Below the pieces are notes generated by a model that saw only the letters and a program-made list of their open reading frames with translations, was not told the DNA's origin and ran no database searches. This document shows positions 17,613 through 26,728 of a stretch of 64,000 nt of DNA, one piece after another. Position 1 is the first letter of the stretch, and the number at the start of each line of letters is the position of its first letter. The DNA is from Comamonadaceae bacterium OH2545_COT-014. Its GTDB lineage: Bacteria; Pseudomonadota; Gammaproteobacteria; Burkholderiales; Burkholderiaceae_C. The stretch lies in contig RQYR01000012.1 in NCBI GenBank assembly GCA_003859965.1, forward strand, positions 1-64,000. The letters are read 5' to 3'. The translations under genes and the position numbers were made by a program.

Positions 17613-17999
17613 CTACCCCAACCAGGCCAGCAGCAGCATCAATGCCAGCAGCCCGCCAGCGATGAAAACGTAACGTCCAGCCCGCCTTTGGGCCTGGATC
17701 GCGGCCTCAACCGTGGTCTTTTGCAACGGCCAATGACGGCCGGCCAGCGCCAGCCCCGCCCAGCCCAGCGGCGCCACAGCCAGTGCCCAAGCGCTGGCCA
17801 TGACAAAGGGCAGGATCAGACCGGCCAATGTGAAAACCAACGCGCCATAGCCCAGAACAAGCTGGCTCCAGAGCGTGGCGCACGACAGGCCGCCACATTC
17901 CCGGCAGCGCGCAGGCCGCGCCGGGCTGGCGCCAAGCGCTGCAGGCCACCAGAGGGCGCGGGCGCCGCAGTGCGGGCAACGGCAGCGGGGCAGCGCCAT
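17613..17999 (-). CDS. Small zinc-ribbon membrane protein
   Basis: A 128-residue hypothetical protein. Two CxxC pairs (CPHCG, residue about 8, and CRECG, about 32) form a likely zinc ribbon. Three hydrophobic segments follow (about 45-62, 67-85 and 108-127), with a basic stretch AIQAQRRAGR before the last. It lies 32 bases downstream of dcd on the same strand, so it may be cotranscribed. The function is unknown; DUF983-like topology is similar but not proven. Confidence 0.65.
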   Translation of the reverse strand: MALPRCRCPHCGARALWWPAALGASPARPARCRECGGLSCATLWSQLVLGYGALVFTLAGLILPFVMASAWALAVAPLGWAGLALAGRHWPLQKTTVEAAIQAQRRAGRYVFIAGGLLALMLLLAWLG

Positions 18000-18031
18000 G
18001 CGCGGCAGAGCAGAGGAGAAAAAAATAGCGC

Positions 18032-18598
18032 TCAGGTCTTGGGCAGCGTGACGCCCACCTGGCCCTGGTACTTGCCGCCGCGGTCACGGTAGCTGGTTTC
18101 GCAGACCTCGTCGCTTTCGAAGAACAGCACCTGCGCGCAGCCTTCGCCCGCGTAGATCTTGGCGGGCAGCGGCGTGGTGTTGCTGAATTCCAGCGTCACG
18201 TAGCCCTCCCACTCCGGCTCAAAGGGCGTGACGTTGACGATGATGCCGCAGCGCGCGTAGGTGCTTTTGCCCAGGCAGATGGTGAGCACGTTGCGCGGGA
18301 TGCGGAAGTATTCCACCGTGCGGGCCAGCGCGAAGCTGTTGGGCGGGATGATGCACACGTCGCCCTGAAAATCGACAAAGCTCTTTTCGTCGAAGTTCTT
18401 CGGGTCCACCACGGTGCTGTGGATGTTGGTGAAGATCTTGAATTCGGGCGCGCAGCGGATGTCGTAGCCGTAGCTGGAAGTGCCGTAGCTGACGATTTTC
18501 TTGCCCTGCGCCTCGCGCACCTGGCCGGGCTCGAAGGGCTCGATCATGCCGTGCTGCTCGGCCATGCGGCGGATCCATTTGTCGCTCTTGATGCTCAT
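18032..18598 (-). CDS. dcd: dCTP deaminase
   Basis: A 188-residue enzyme deaminating dCTP to dUTP, supplying dUMP for thymidylate synthesis. Conserved sequence includes [39 protein letters not shown] and the nucleotide-binding region [18 protein letters not shown]. Its full length is that of the homotrimeric bacterial enzyme. It is preceded by repeat copy D. Confidence 0.96.
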   Translation of the reverse strand: MSIKSDKWIRRMAEQHGMIEPFEPGQVREAQGKKIVSYGTSSYGYDIRCAPEFKIFTNIHSTVVDPKNFDEKSFVDFQGDVCIIPPNSFALARTVEYFRIPRNVLTICLGKSTYARCGIIVNVTPFEPEWEGYVTLEFSNTTPLPAKIYAGEGCAQVLFFESDEVCETSYRDRGGKYQGQVGVTLPKT

Positions 18599-18615
18599 TG
18601 CGTACCTTCAGGCAT

Positions 18616-18685
18616 TGCTGGTTAGCTCTTTTTTTTATAGCTAATGACGCCCATCCATCAAGCGCCAAGGGCTATTTTGCTCCAA
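18616..18685 (+). repeat. Dispersed intergenic repeat, copy D
   Basis: Plus orientation: GTTAGCTCTTTTTTTTATAG, then CTAATGACGCCC, then AAGCGCCAAGGGC and TATTTTG. A good example of the family layout. It sits in the gap between the CDF transporter end and the dcd start. Confidence 0.7.
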
Positions 18686-18707
18686 TTTCATGCGCCGCCC
18701 CGGCTTT

Positions 18708-19715
18708 TCAGGGCGCTGGCGCCGGGCAGTGCTGTATCTCGATGGTGGCGTGGACGACTTCCCCATGCACGGCCAGGCGCTGGCGCAGCGCGTCAGGCGT
18801 GAGGCGGGTGTCATGCGTGACCACGGTAATCGCGCAGGCATAGGCGTGGGGGGCCACGCGCCACACATGCAAGTCCGCCACGCGGGTGGCGCCCGCGTCG
18901 GGCGGGTTTTCAATGGCATCCCGTATTTCGGCCACCACGGGGGCATCCATTTCGCGGTCCAGCAGCACCTTGGCGGTCTGCACGATCAGCCCTTTGGCCC
19001 ACACGCCCACGAGCACGGCGCCGGCCATGCCGGTCAACGGGTCTAGCCAGTCCCAGCCCCACAGCCAGCCACCCGCCAGCGCGGCAATGGCCAGCACGGA
19101 GGTGGCGGCATCGGCCAGCACATGCAGGTACGCGGCCTTGAGGTTCATGTCTTCATGCGGGCGGGCATGCCCATCGGGCGGCCCGTCATGCGTGTGGGTA
19201 TGCGTGTGCGTATGCGCCGGGGCATGGTCATCATGCGCGTGACCATGGTGATGGTGGCCATGCGTGTGCGTCAGCAAAAGTGCGCTGGCCACGTTCACCG
19301 CCAGGCCCAGCAGCGCCACGGCCATGGCCTCGGCATGGCGGATGGGCTGCGGCGCCAGCAGCCGCTCGATGGAGCCGGTCACCATCATGGCCGCCACGGC
19401 CAGCAGCAGCACGGCGCTGGCAAAGCCGGCCAGCACTTCAATCTTCCAGGTGCCAAAGGCAAAACGCTGGTCACGCGCCAGCCGCCGCGCCGCAGCATAG
19501 GCAAAGACCGACAGGCCAATCGCCAGCGCGTGCGAGCTCATGTGCCAGCCATCGGCCAGCAGGGCCATGGAGCCGGTCCACCAGCCCGCGCCGATTTCCA
19601 GCGCCATGGCCGCCAGCGTGAGCGCCAGCACCCGCCGCGCCCCGCGCTCGGCCGGGCGGTAGCCCAGGTTGAAGTCATGCGCATGCGTCCAGCGAGAAAG
19701 GTCTTCGGCGTGCAT
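18708..19715 (-). CDS. dmeF: Cation diffusion facilitator, DmeF-like (divalent metal exporter)
   Basis: A 335-residue inner-membrane antiporter exporting Zn/Co/Ni-type cations. The CDF helix 2 ligands lie in [16 protein letters not shown] (D-x-x-x-H). A cytosolic His-rich loop ([13 protein letters not shown] plus repeated HTHTHT) connects helices 4 and 5. A second ligand set in [15 protein letters not shown] and a C-terminal ferredoxin-like domain follow. ATG 19715 has AAGGAG upstream; the longer frame is not supported. The metal specificity is not determined. It is divergent from lapA. Confidence 0.88.
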   Translation of the reverse strand: MHAEDLSRWTHAHDFNLGYRPAERGARRVLALTLAAMALEIGAGWWTGSMALLADGWHMSSHALAIGLSVFAYAAARRLARDQRFAFGTWKIEVLAGFASAVLLLAVAAMMVTGSIERLLAPQPIRHAEAMAVALLGLAVNVASALLLTHTHGHHHHGHAHDDHAPAHTHTHTHTHDGPPDGHARPHEDMNLKAAYLHVLADAATSVLAIAALAGGWLWGWDWLDPLTGMAGAVLVGVWAKGLIVQTAKVLLDREMDAPVVAEIRDAIENPPDAGATRVADLHVWRVAPHAYACAITVVTHDTRLTPDALRQRLAVHGEVVHATIEIQHCPAPAP

Positions 19716-19890
19716 TCCAGGCTCCTTGCGGCAATCAGCGCGCATTGTCAGGCCACCACCGGGCTGCCTGGCGGATGGGTGACACGGCGGCAGGGACAAA
19801 TAGCCAAGCCCAGCGGCGACCCGGCCGCCCAGGTCGTGATGGCACGAAGCCCTAGAATCGCCCGGCGTTCTCCAGCCTTCTCCCGATGCC

Positions 19891-20292
19891 ATGTCCCTCT
19901 TCATCCGCCTGCTCCAGTGGTGCCTGAAGGCGGCTGTGTTCTTCGCCCTGTTCGCCTTTGCACTGAACAACCAGCAGGACGCCACGGTAAACCTGCTGTT
20001 TGGTCATCGCTGGCGCGCGCCCATGATGCTCATCGTGCTGGCCGCGTTTGCCGCGGGCGTGGTCATTGGCGTGGCGGGCATGCTGCCCGGCTGGTGGCGC
20101 CGCCGCGCCGCGCCCGCCCCCGCCGCGCCGCTGGCTGCGGGCGTGGTGCGCTCGGACGTGGATGATTCCGCCATGGCGCCACTCACCGGCCTGCCCGACG
20201 ACACGCCGCCGCCGGCCCCCGCCCCGCGCCACCGCCCGCCCCCGCGCGGCGTGCCCTACCCGCCCGCCGGCCCCAGCCCCGATGGAGTTTGA
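19891..20292 (+). CDS. lapA: Lipopolysaccharide assembly protein A (LapA domain)
   Basis: A 133-residue inner-membrane protein. Two N-terminal transmembrane helices contain the family motif ALNNQQDATVNLLFG, followed by a cytosolic Pro/Arg-rich tail. LapA works with LapB to regulate LpxC turnover and LPS export. Its stop overlaps the lapB start by 11 bases, so the genes are translationally coupled. A TAGAAT at 19853 may be the -10 element. Confidence 0.88.
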   Translation: MSLFIRLLQWCLKAAVFFALFAFALNNQQDATVNLLFGHRWRAPMMLIVLAAFAAGVVIGVAGMLPGWWRRRAAPAPAAPLAAGVVRSDVDDSAMAPLTGLPDDTPPPAPAPRHRPPPRGVPYPPAGPSPDGV

Positions 20293-21442
20293 CCTGACCT
20301 GGATCCTGCTCGGCCTGCCAGCGGCTTTTGCCCTCGGCTGGCTGGCCTCGCGCCTGGATTTGCGCCAGCTTCGCATTGAAAACCGCCAGGCGCCCAAAGC
20401 CTATTTCAAGGGGCTGAACTACCTGCTGAACGAACAGCAGGACCAGGCCATTGACGCCTTCATCGAGGCCGTGCAGAAAGACCCGGACACCTCCGAACTG
20501 CACTTTGCCCTGGGCAACCTGTTTCGCCGCCGGGGCGAATACGAGCGCGCCGTGCGCGTGCACGAGCACCTGCTCTCACGCGCCGACCTGAGCCGTGACG
20601 ACCGCGACCGCGCCCAGCACGCGCTGGCGCTGGACTTCCTCAAGGCCGGCTTGCTGGACCGCGCCGAAGAAGCCCTGCACAAGCTGGAGGGCACCCGCTT
20701 CGAATCACAAGCCGGTCTGGCGCTGCTGGCCATTTACGAACGCTCCCGCGACTGGCCGCAGGCCGCCCGCATTGCCCAGCGCCTGCAGGCCACGGGCCAG
20801 GCCGACTTTGGCGCGCGCCTGGCGCACTACCTGTGTGAACAGGCATCCCATGCGCTGGACCGCCAGGGCGACCAGGCCACGGCCCTGACGCTGCTGGAGC
20901 GCGCCGTGGCCGAGTCCCCCCAGGCCGCGCGCCCGCGCATCGAACGCGCCGGCCTGCTGGCCGCGCAAGGCGATGCCGCCCGCGCTTTCCACGCCTTGGC
21001 CGAACTGCCCACCCATGCCCCGCAGGCTGTGCCGCTGGTTGCCGCCGAAATGGTGCGGCTGGCGCAGGCCAGCGACCAATTGCCACGCGCACTGACCCTG
21101 CTGGAAGAAAACTATGCGCAGGCGCCTTCGATTGACGTGGCCGAAGCCCTGGTGCAAGCGCGGCGCGCCAGCGGCACGACCGATGGTGAAGCCCGCCAAG
21201 GCTACGTGCGACATCTGGCGCATGACACCTCGCTCATCGCCGCCGCCCGCTGGCTGGCTGGCGAGCCTTACGCCCCGGCCGAAACGCATGCCGCCGTTCA
21301 GCGCGCCCTGGAACATGCCGCCCGCCCGCTGGCGCGCTACCGCTGCGCGGCCTGCGGCTTTGAGGCGCAAAGCTACTTCTGGCAGTGCCCCGGCTGCCAG
21401 GCGTGGGACAGCTTCCCGCCCCGCCGCATCGAAGAGCTTTGA
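20282..21442 (+). CDS. lapB: Lipopolysaccharide assembly protein B
   Basis: A 386-residue protein anchored by one N-terminal helix (MEFDLTWILLGLPAAFALGW), followed by tandem TPR repeats starting at LNYLLNEQQDQAIDAFIEA. It has a C-terminal rubredoxin-like metal site YRCAACGF ... CPGCQAWDSF. LapB recruits FtsH to degrade LpxC and so balances LPS synthesis. The ATG at 20282 lies inside the lapA 3' end. Confidence 0.93.
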   Translation: MEFDLTWILLGLPAAFALGWLASRLDLRQLRIENRQAPKAYFKGLNYLLNEQQDQAIDAFIEAVQKDPDTSELHFALGNLFRRRGEYERAVRVHEHLLSRADLSRDDRDRAQHALALDFLKAGLLDRAEEALHKLEGTRFESQAGLALLAIYERSRDWPQAARIAQRLQATGQADFGARLAHYLCEQASHALDRQGDQATALTLLERAVAESPQAARPRIERAGLLAAQGDAARAFHALAELPTHAPQAVPLVAAEMVRLAQASDQLPRALTLLEENYAQAPSIDVAEALVQARRASGTTDGEARQGYVRHLAHDTSLIAAARWLAGEPYAPAETHAAVQRALEHAARPLARYRCAACGFEAQSYFWQCPGCQAWDSFPPRRIEEL

Positions 21443-21518
21443 ACCACCAGCGGGCGCGCTGCCCGCTGACGGGCGCGCCTGTACGGGCGAAAGGATGCCT
21501 GTCTGGCAGGCTCCACAT

Positions 21519-21576
21519 CAAAAATCGCCATCAGTCAATAACCACGCCATCTTCAGCTATTGTTTTCGCAGCAAAT
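21519..21576 (-). repeat. Dispersed intergenic repeat, copy E
   Basis: On the minus strand it reads TTGCTGCGAAAACAATAGCT, then GAAGATGGCGTGGTTATTG, then GATGGCGATTTTTGATG. The ATGGCGTGGTTA core is shared with copy H (36779-36838). Confidence 0.65.
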
Positions 21577-21726
21577 TGCCCTGCAGCCCTTGTTTGCAAC
21601 GTCTGTTGCACTGTTCGCCACCATCCAGGCACGGGCCGGCAGCGTCATACACGTTTTCTAGAGCGTGTTCTGCTCGAACGTTGACAAATCCAAGAGCTGG
21701 CCGCTGACTGGCATCGCCATCTCGCA

Positions 21727-21853
21727 AGTGGCTCTCGTCATGCCCGCGAAGGCGGGCATCCAGCGCCGCCCTTGCGCACGAGAGGGGACGGGCCAACGGC
21801 AGCGCCGCCCCGTCAGCGTCGCCACTGGACACCCGCCTTCGCGGGTGTGACGA
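21727..21853. repeat. Inverted pair of REP-like palindromes (BIME-like)
   Basis: Copy 1 contains CTCTCGTCATGCCCGCGAAG and GCGGGCATCCAG. Copy 2 on the opposite strand contains CTCTCGTCACACCCGCGAAG and GCGGGTGTCCAG. Each folds into a hairpin with CCCGC-GAAG-GCGGG at its core. The two differ by matched changes on both arms (TG/CA versus CA/TG) that keep the stem paired. About 60 bases separate them. This is the arrangement of REP/BIME elements. Confidence 0.75.
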
Positions 21854-22011
21854 GAGAAGGCGGCGCTTGCAGGAAATGTCTTCATCAGAATCGAAACCGC
21901 TCTAGCCCCTTGCGCCGCCATGCCTGGCCTTGCCGCGCCAGGGGCGCGAGGTCCGATGGGCGTGCAGGCAATCGGCTTCACCCTGCCACACCAGCGGGGG
22001 GCCAGCAGGCC

Positions 22012-23145
22012 CTAACCGCCCAGCAGACGCTGGCCGGTCAGACGCTCATGCTCGCGCAGGGCAAAGCGGTCGGTCATGCCGGCAATGAAGTCGGCCACGG
22101 CGCGTTCGCGGTTAGGCCGGGCGGCGAAGTGGGCGGGCAGCTCCGCCGGCCGGGCACGGTAAATGTCGAACAGTTCGCGCACCACCTGGCGGGCGCGGTT
22201 GGTCGTGTCCATGACTTGCGGGTGGCGGTACAGGTTGGCGAACAGAAAACGCTTGAGGGCAGTGGACTGCGCACGCATCTCGTCGCCAAAGCGCACCAGC
22301 GGCCCGGCGGCGCGCGCCGCATCGGCGCTGCCGGGCCGGGCCGTTGCCAGCGCGGCGCGCGTGGCGTCAATCACGTCATACACCTGCGCGCTCAGCATGC
22401 GGCGAATGCTTTCATAAAGCAGGCGGCGGCCTGAAAGCGCGGGGTATTCGCCCAGGGTTTGTGCATGAAACCGTGCAAACAGCGGCACTTGGGCTACTTG
22501 TTCCAGCGTGAGCAGGCCGGAGCGCACGCCGTCGTCAATGTCATGCGCGTTGTAGGCGATCTCGTCGGCCAGGTTGGTGAGCTGCGCTTCCAGACTGGGC
22601 TGGGTGCTGTCCAGAAAGCGGCGCGCCACGCCGCCCGGCTCGGCGCGCTCCAGCAGGCGGGCATTGGCCGCGGAGCAGTGCTTGAGAATGCCTTCGCGTG
22701 TCTCGAACGTGAGGTTCAGGCCATCGTGCGCGGGGTAGCGCTGCTCCAGGCAATCCACCACGCGCAGACTTTGCAGGTTGTGCTCAAAGCCGCCGTGCGC
22801 GGCCATGCATTCATGCAGGGCGTCCTGCCCGGCGTGGCCGAAAGGGGTATGGCCCAGGTCGTGCGCCAGTGCAATGGCTTCCACCAGATCTTCGTTCAGC
22901 GCCAGCGCGCGGGCGATGGCGCGGCCGAGCTGGGCCACCTCCAGGCTGTGTGTGAGCCGGGTGCGGAACATATCGCCTTCGTGATTCAGAAACACCTGCG
23001 TCTTGTAGACCAGACGCCGGAAGGCGGACGAATGGACGATACGGTCACGGTCGCGCTGGTATTCGGTGCGCGTGGGCGCCGGCGGCTGCGGGTGGCGCCG
23101 GCCGCGCGAGCGGGAGGGGTGGCAAGCGTAAGGGGCCAGAGTCAT
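22012..23145 (-). CDS. dgt: Deoxyguanosinetriphosphate triphosphohydrolase-like protein
   Basis: A 377-residue HD-domain enzyme removing triphosphate from dNTPs. The N-terminal RTEYQRDRDRIVHSSAFRRL and the HD metal motif (THSLEVAQLGRA then HDLGHTPFGHAG) are intact. Its length fits the shorter non-E. coli Dgt subgroup. It follows aroB on the same strand with a gap of about 220 bases holding repeat copy F, and ends the pil-aro-dgt block. Confidence 0.93.
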   Translation of the reverse strand: MTLAPYACHPSRSRGRRHPQPPAPTRTEYQRDRDRIVHSSAFRRLVYKTQVFLNHEGDMFRTRLTHSLEVAQLGRAIARALALNEDLVEAIALAHDLGHTPFGHAGQDALHECMAAHGGFEHNLQSLRVVDCLEQRYPAHDGLNLTFETREGILKHCSAANARLLERAEPGGVARRFLDSTQPSLEAQLTNLADEIAYNAHDIDDGVRSGLLTLEQVAQVPLFARFHAQTLGEYPALSGRRLLYESIRRMLSAQVYDVIDATRAALATARPGSADAARAAGPLVRFGDEMRAQSTALKRFLFANLYRHPQVMDTTNRARQVVRELFDIYRARPAELPAHFAARPNRERAVADFIAGMTDRFALREHERLTGQRLLGG

Positions 23146-23149
23146 GGTG

Positions 23150-23205
23150 ATAAAAGCCGCCAGCGCTGATCTGCAAAGCGCCAGCAGCTACACTTTAAGT
23201 AGCAA
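23150..23205 (-). repeat. Dispersed intergenic repeat, copy F
   Basis: On the minus strand it reads TTGCTACTTAAAGTGTAGCT, then GCTGGCGCTTTGC, then CAGCGCTGGCGGCTTTTAT. The first 12 bases match copy A exactly. It lies immediately upstream of the dgt start, so it will be in the dgt leader or promoter region. Confidence 0.7.
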
Positions 23206-23365
23206 CCACCCACTTTACCAAAGCCTTTGCCCTTGCTGCCGCGCGCTCCCCCCGCACCGGCCATGCGCCAAGGCCAGGGCCAGTGTCACCAGGCATCGCA
23301 CAGGCCGCAGCCGTGGCACTGACCCAGGCAAGCAAACCGCGGACGGCGCGTGGCCTGCGCTGTTT

Positions 23366-24466
23366 TCAGGATGCGCAGCAGCGGTCGATGACGCTGCGCA
23401 CCAGTTCATCTGGCACACTGCGCACGGCCGCGCGGCCCGGGCCGTCAATGACCACAAAGCGGATTTCGCCCGCTTCGGCCTTTTTGTCCACCCGCATCAG
23501 GGCCAGGTAACGGCCGGCGTTGTCTGCCGCGTCGATCACGGGGCCACGCACAGGCAGGCCAGCGGCGGCAATCAGGTCTGTCAGGCGCTGCACGAAGGCG
23601 GCATCCACCAGGCCCAGCGCGCATGAGAGTTCGGCCGCCATCACCATGCCCGCGCCCACCGCCTCGCCATGCAGCCACTGGCCATAGCCCAGGCCCGCTT
23701 CAATGGCATGGCCAAAGGTGTGGCCAAAGTTGAGAACGGCACGCAGGCCGGTTTCGCGCTCATCCGCGCCGACAACCGCCGCCTTGATCTCGCAGCTGCG
23801 CTTGACCGCGTGCGCCAGCGCGACGGCATCGCAAGCACGTAGCGCCGCCATGTTGGTTTCCACCCAGTCAAAGAAGGCCATGTCGGCAATCGGCCCGTAT
23901 TTGATGACTTCCGCCAGCCCGGCAGACAGCTCGCGCGCGGGCAGGGTCTTGAGCACGTCCAAATCGCACACCACCAGCAGCGGCTGGTAGAAAGCGCCAA
24001 TCATGTTCTTGCCTTGTGGGTGGTTGATCGCGGTTTTGCCCCCCACTGATGAATCCACTTGCGCCAGCAGCGTGGTCGGCACCTGCACGAAAGGCACGCC
24101 GCGCATGTAGCAAGCGGCGGCAAAACCCGTCATATCACCCACCACGCCGCCTCCCAGCGCGTACAGCGTGGTCTTGCGGTCTGCGCCATGAGCCAGCAAA
24201 GCATCGAAAATCAGGTTGAGGATTTCCCAGCGCTTGTGCGCTTCGCCATCTGGCAGCGCCAGCACATGCACCCGCGCATGCCGCTGGGCCAGTGTCCGCA
24301 CCAGTGCATCCGCATACAAAGGCGCCACCGTTTCATTGGTAACCACGAGCGCCTGCGCGCTACCCGCCCCTTCGCCGAATGTGGCAGCCTCACCCAGCAG
24401 GCCCACGCCAATGGCAATGGCATAGCTGCGCTCATCCAGCGCGATATGCACGTACTGTGTCTGCAT
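23366..24466 (-). CDS. aroB: 3-dehydroquinate synthase
   Basis: A 366-residue NAD-dependent enzyme converting DAHP to 3-dehydroquinate, the second step of the shikimate pathway. It shows the glycine-rich NAD segment [34 protein letters not shown] and the metal-ligand region [15 protein letters not shown] 24466 gives the family N-terminus [15 protein letters not shown]; a longer frame to 24517 adds residues unlike the family. The order aroK-aroB fits the conserved block downstream of pilQ. Confidence 0.95.
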   Translation of the reverse strand: MQTQYVHIALDERSYAIAIGVGLLGEAATFGEGAGSAQALVVTNETVAPLYADALVRTLAQRHARVHVLALPDGEAHKRWEILNLIFDALLAHGADRKTTLYALGGGVVGDMTGFAAACYMRGVPFVQVPTTLLAQVDSSVGGKTAINHPQGKNMIGAFYQPLLVVCDLDVLKTLPARELSAGLAEVIKYGPIADMAFFDWVETNMAALRACDAVALAHAVKRSCEIKAAVVGADERETGLRAVLNFGHTFGHAIEAGLGYGQWLHGEAVGAGMVMAAELSCALGLVDAAFVQRLTDLIAAAGLPVRGPVIDAADNAGRYLALMRVDKKAEAGEIRFVVIDGPGRAAVRSVPDELVRSVIDRCCAS

Positions 24467-24553
24467 AAAGTCTTTCTGTTTCCTGATCGGCACGCTTTTC
24501 GGGCATGCGATACGCATAACGCGCAGGTCAGTGCGCGATGATTTCCGCGAGCC

Positions 24554-25084
24554 TCACCGGCCCGGCATACAGCCTGCCAATTCCAACTGCGCCATCACGC
24601 GACTGGCCAACAGCGCTACGGATTGAGCCCGCGTTTCTACCGTGTAATGCGCCACCTCCCGGTACAGCGGATCGCGCTCCGCATACAGCGCCTGCAAGCG
24701 GGCCAAGGGATCGGCCACTTGAAGCAGAGGACGCTTGGTATCGTGGCGCAGCCGTCGCGCCAGTTGCTCAGGTGTCGCCTTGAGGTAAATCACCAACGTC
24801 CGTTCCCGCAGGTATTGGCGATTTAGTGCCCTTAATATCACTCCGCCCCCTGTGGCCAATACTCCGTTTTTCTTTTCTTTTGTCAGCAGGTCAAGCACCT
24901 GCGTTTCTGCATCCCTGAAAGCGGCTTCACCATTTTTCTCAAAGTAACAACGAATACTGCAACCCAATAGATCTTCCAGAGCGTGATCGGTGTCATGAAA
25001 CAAACACCCCATTTTGCGCGCAAGAAAAGCTCCCACAGAAGACTTTCCACTGCCCGGCAAGCCAATCAGAGTAATAGGTTTCAC
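24554..25084 (-). CDS. aroK: Shikimate kinase
   Basis: A 176-residue kinase producing shikimate 3-phosphate. The P-loop GLPGSGKSS is near the N-terminus, then DTDHALEDLLG (Walker B-like, shikimate contact) and ATGGGVIL. RRLRHDTKRPLLQ forms the lid region. Starts: the first ATG (25138) abuts the upstream terminator hairpin and would put it inside the coding region, so GTG 25084 (or GTG 25093) is preferred. Its base composition is lower in GC than aroB. Confidence 0.88.
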   Translation of the reverse strand: MKPITLIGLPGSGKSSVGAFLARKMGCLFHDTDHALEDLLGCSIRCYFEKNGEAAFRDAETQVLDLLTKEKKNGVLATGGGVILRALNRQYLRERTLVIYLKATPEQLARRLRHDTKRPLLQVADPLARLQALYAERDPLYREVAHYTVETRAQSVALLASRVMAQLELAGCMPGR

Positions 25085-25100
25085 CGGATTCACTTTCAAA

Positions 25101-25135
25101 TAAAAAGCCCGGGCAAGATAAGATCCTGCCCGGGC
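25101..25135 (-). terminator. Strong intrinsic terminator at the end of the pilus block
   Basis: A perfect 9-bp stem GCCCGGGCA/TGCCCGGGC with an 11-base loop, followed on the minus strand by TTTTTA. It lies directly after the Ig-like lipoprotein gene and before aroK. It should separate the pilus transcript from the aro genes. Confidence 0.88.
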
Positions 25136-25154
25136 CATTCAGGTCATCAGTCAA

Positions 25155-26693
25155 TCAGCATGTGCCGCCATTTGGCGCCTGCACAGGGACTTGAACCTTT
25201 CGCGTAATTTCAGAACTGCCGCGAACCAGCTTGATTTCCATCTCAAGCGTGGCGCACGCTGCCAAGGCAGCAGCCTTGATTCTCAGCTCACCCGTTGTTC
25301 TGTCAACGCTCACATTGGCGGGCCCATTGACCAGCGTCCAAGTCGGCACCGCCGTCATGTCACCACCAGCAGCAGACAACACATAAACATAATCCGCAGT
25401 CTGCCCTTTGGTGGCCCCAGGCAATGCGCAGGGCACATTGGCATCAGCCGCATTGCAGCCAACGATCGACAATGTATTGGGCGACTGCGCACCTTCTTCA
25501 ATGACGATTTGGATCGTTCCTGTGACTGAAGCGCCACGACTGTCCGTGACCGCCACCGCAACCGAGTAAGTTCCTGGAGTCGCTTGAGGCGTGCCACTGA
25601 TCACTCCAGACGAATTAATTGCCAGCCCATTGGGCAGCGCACCAGCTGCAGACCACTTGTACGGGGGATTACCTCCCTTTGCCTGCAAGGCATACGAGAA
25701 AGGAACGCCATTGGTTGCATTCAGCTCTTTCTCTTCAACCTCAATTGGGTCTCTATTAGCACCCTCGGGGTTTTTATGCACAACCTGAACAGAGATCAAA
25801 GACTGCACAGGATCCGTTACACCATTGTTAACGTTATTGTCATACCGGTCTGCCAGCAAGCTTAACAGAATCACACCTTCTTCAGGCCCGCTGGAGAGCG
25901 AAAACAAGCCAACCCCTCCAGATGTAGCCACTTGAAGCGCACTCCCGGAGACACTGCCAGAAAGCAGACGAGCTCCTGCATAAGCCGTGCCCGGCTGCGG
26001 TACGATACTGACTTGGAGATTCGGAGCGACTGGATCCGGAACCGGTTGATTCGCATCATCCATAACCAAAGCATTGATCACAACATTGTTGCGAAGTCTA
26101 TTATCAGTATTAAGCTGGGACCCCAAATACCCCGGCTCTTGCGCCACAAAGTCAATACTAGCTGGCAGCTTAGTTGCACCACCAACAGCAATATCCACAC
26201 TTGCCGAATAGACTTGCTTGTCTCTCGGATCTGTAATTGCACAAGTTACACGAGAAACACCCGCCTTGCTCCCAGCATGAAAGTGGAAGGTCGCCCCACC
26301 AGAGTTTGCGTCCAAAACAATGGAACGGTAACCCTGCGGTTTTTTGGAATCACCGCCGCCGTCACCTCCGCCTTCATTTCCACCAAGATAGTAAAGTGCG
26401 CCAGAGTCAACATCCGGGTGAACATGGCACCCAAAAACTTTTTCCCCGCCTTGAATAGGTGCATCCCCCTCTTTGGCAGATACATACAATGAAGCCGTAT
26501 AAGGGGCATAAGCACCGTAGCTAGGTTCTGCCCCCGCAATATTCAGAGGCAGCACCGTTTTATTTGTTTTCAGATCAATGCTATATCTCAGCTGTGTGTC
26601 GCCAGGACTACCTCCACCTCCTCCACAGGCCACAGAAACCAAAACCACACCCACAAAAACAGGAGTCCACTTGAAAAAGCCCATCATCTTCAT
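25155..26693 (-). CDS. Ig-like (He_PIG) lipoprotein downstream of pilQ
   Basis: A 512-residue predicted lipoprotein with lipobox SVAC followed by a Gly run. The central region is extracellular-like. Residues about 325-400 form a putative-Ig He_PIG domain (NGVPFSYALQAKGGNPPYKW then GALPNGLAINSSGVISGTP). The remainder is not recognised; scattered Cys pairs suggest disulphides. ATG 26693 has GGAG upstream. It sits between pilQ and aroK, a place usually without a gene, in AT-rich sequence. A pilus- or surface-related role is inferred from position only. Confidence 0.75.
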   Translation of the reverse strand: MKMMGFFKWTPVFVGVVLVSVACGGGGGSPGDTQLRYSIDLKTNKTVLPLNIAGAEPSYGAYAPYTASLYVSAKEGDAPIQGGEKVFGCHVHPDVDSGALYYLGGNEGGGDGGGDSKKPQGYRSIVLDANSGGATFHFHAGSKAGVSRVTCAITDPRDKQVYSASVDIAVGGATKLPASIDFVAQEPGYLGSQLNTDNRLRNNVVINALVMDDANQPVPDPVAPNLQVSIVPQPGTAYAGARLLSGSVSGSALQVATSGGVGLFSLSSGPEEGVILLSLLADRYDNNVNNGVTDPVQSLISVQVVHKNPEGANRDPIEVEEKELNATNGVPFSYALQAKGGNPPYKWSAAGALPNGLAINSSGVISGTPQATPGTYSVAVAVTDSRGASVTGTIQIVIEEGAQSPNTLSIVGCNAADANVPCALPGATKGQTADYVYVLSAAGGDMTAVPTWTLVNGPANVSVDRTTGELRIKAAALAACATLEMEIKLVRGSSEITRKVQVPVQAPNGGTC

Positions 26694-26728
26694 TTCATTA
26701 CTCCAAAACGCCATCTAAAGACCAAAAA

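Larger units (their letters stand above)
21443..22011. other. Intergenic region with repeats between lapB and dgt
   Basis: About 570 bases between two convergent genes, with no supported coding sequence. It contains repeat copy E (about 21519-21576) and an inverted pair of REP-like palindromes (about 21727-21853). A short hairpin AGCGGGC...GCCCGCT just after lapB lacks a T-tract. Confidence 0.7.

Noticed and set aside
19180-19270. Short tandem repeat of GTGTGCGT/ATGCGTGT type
   Set aside because: It encodes the His/Thr-rich loop of the CDF transporter, so it is a coding feature.
25801-26200. tRNA-like or small RNA gene in the AT-rich stretch
   Set aside because: The sequence is fully explained as coding for the Ig-like lipoprotein; no cloverleaf was seen.
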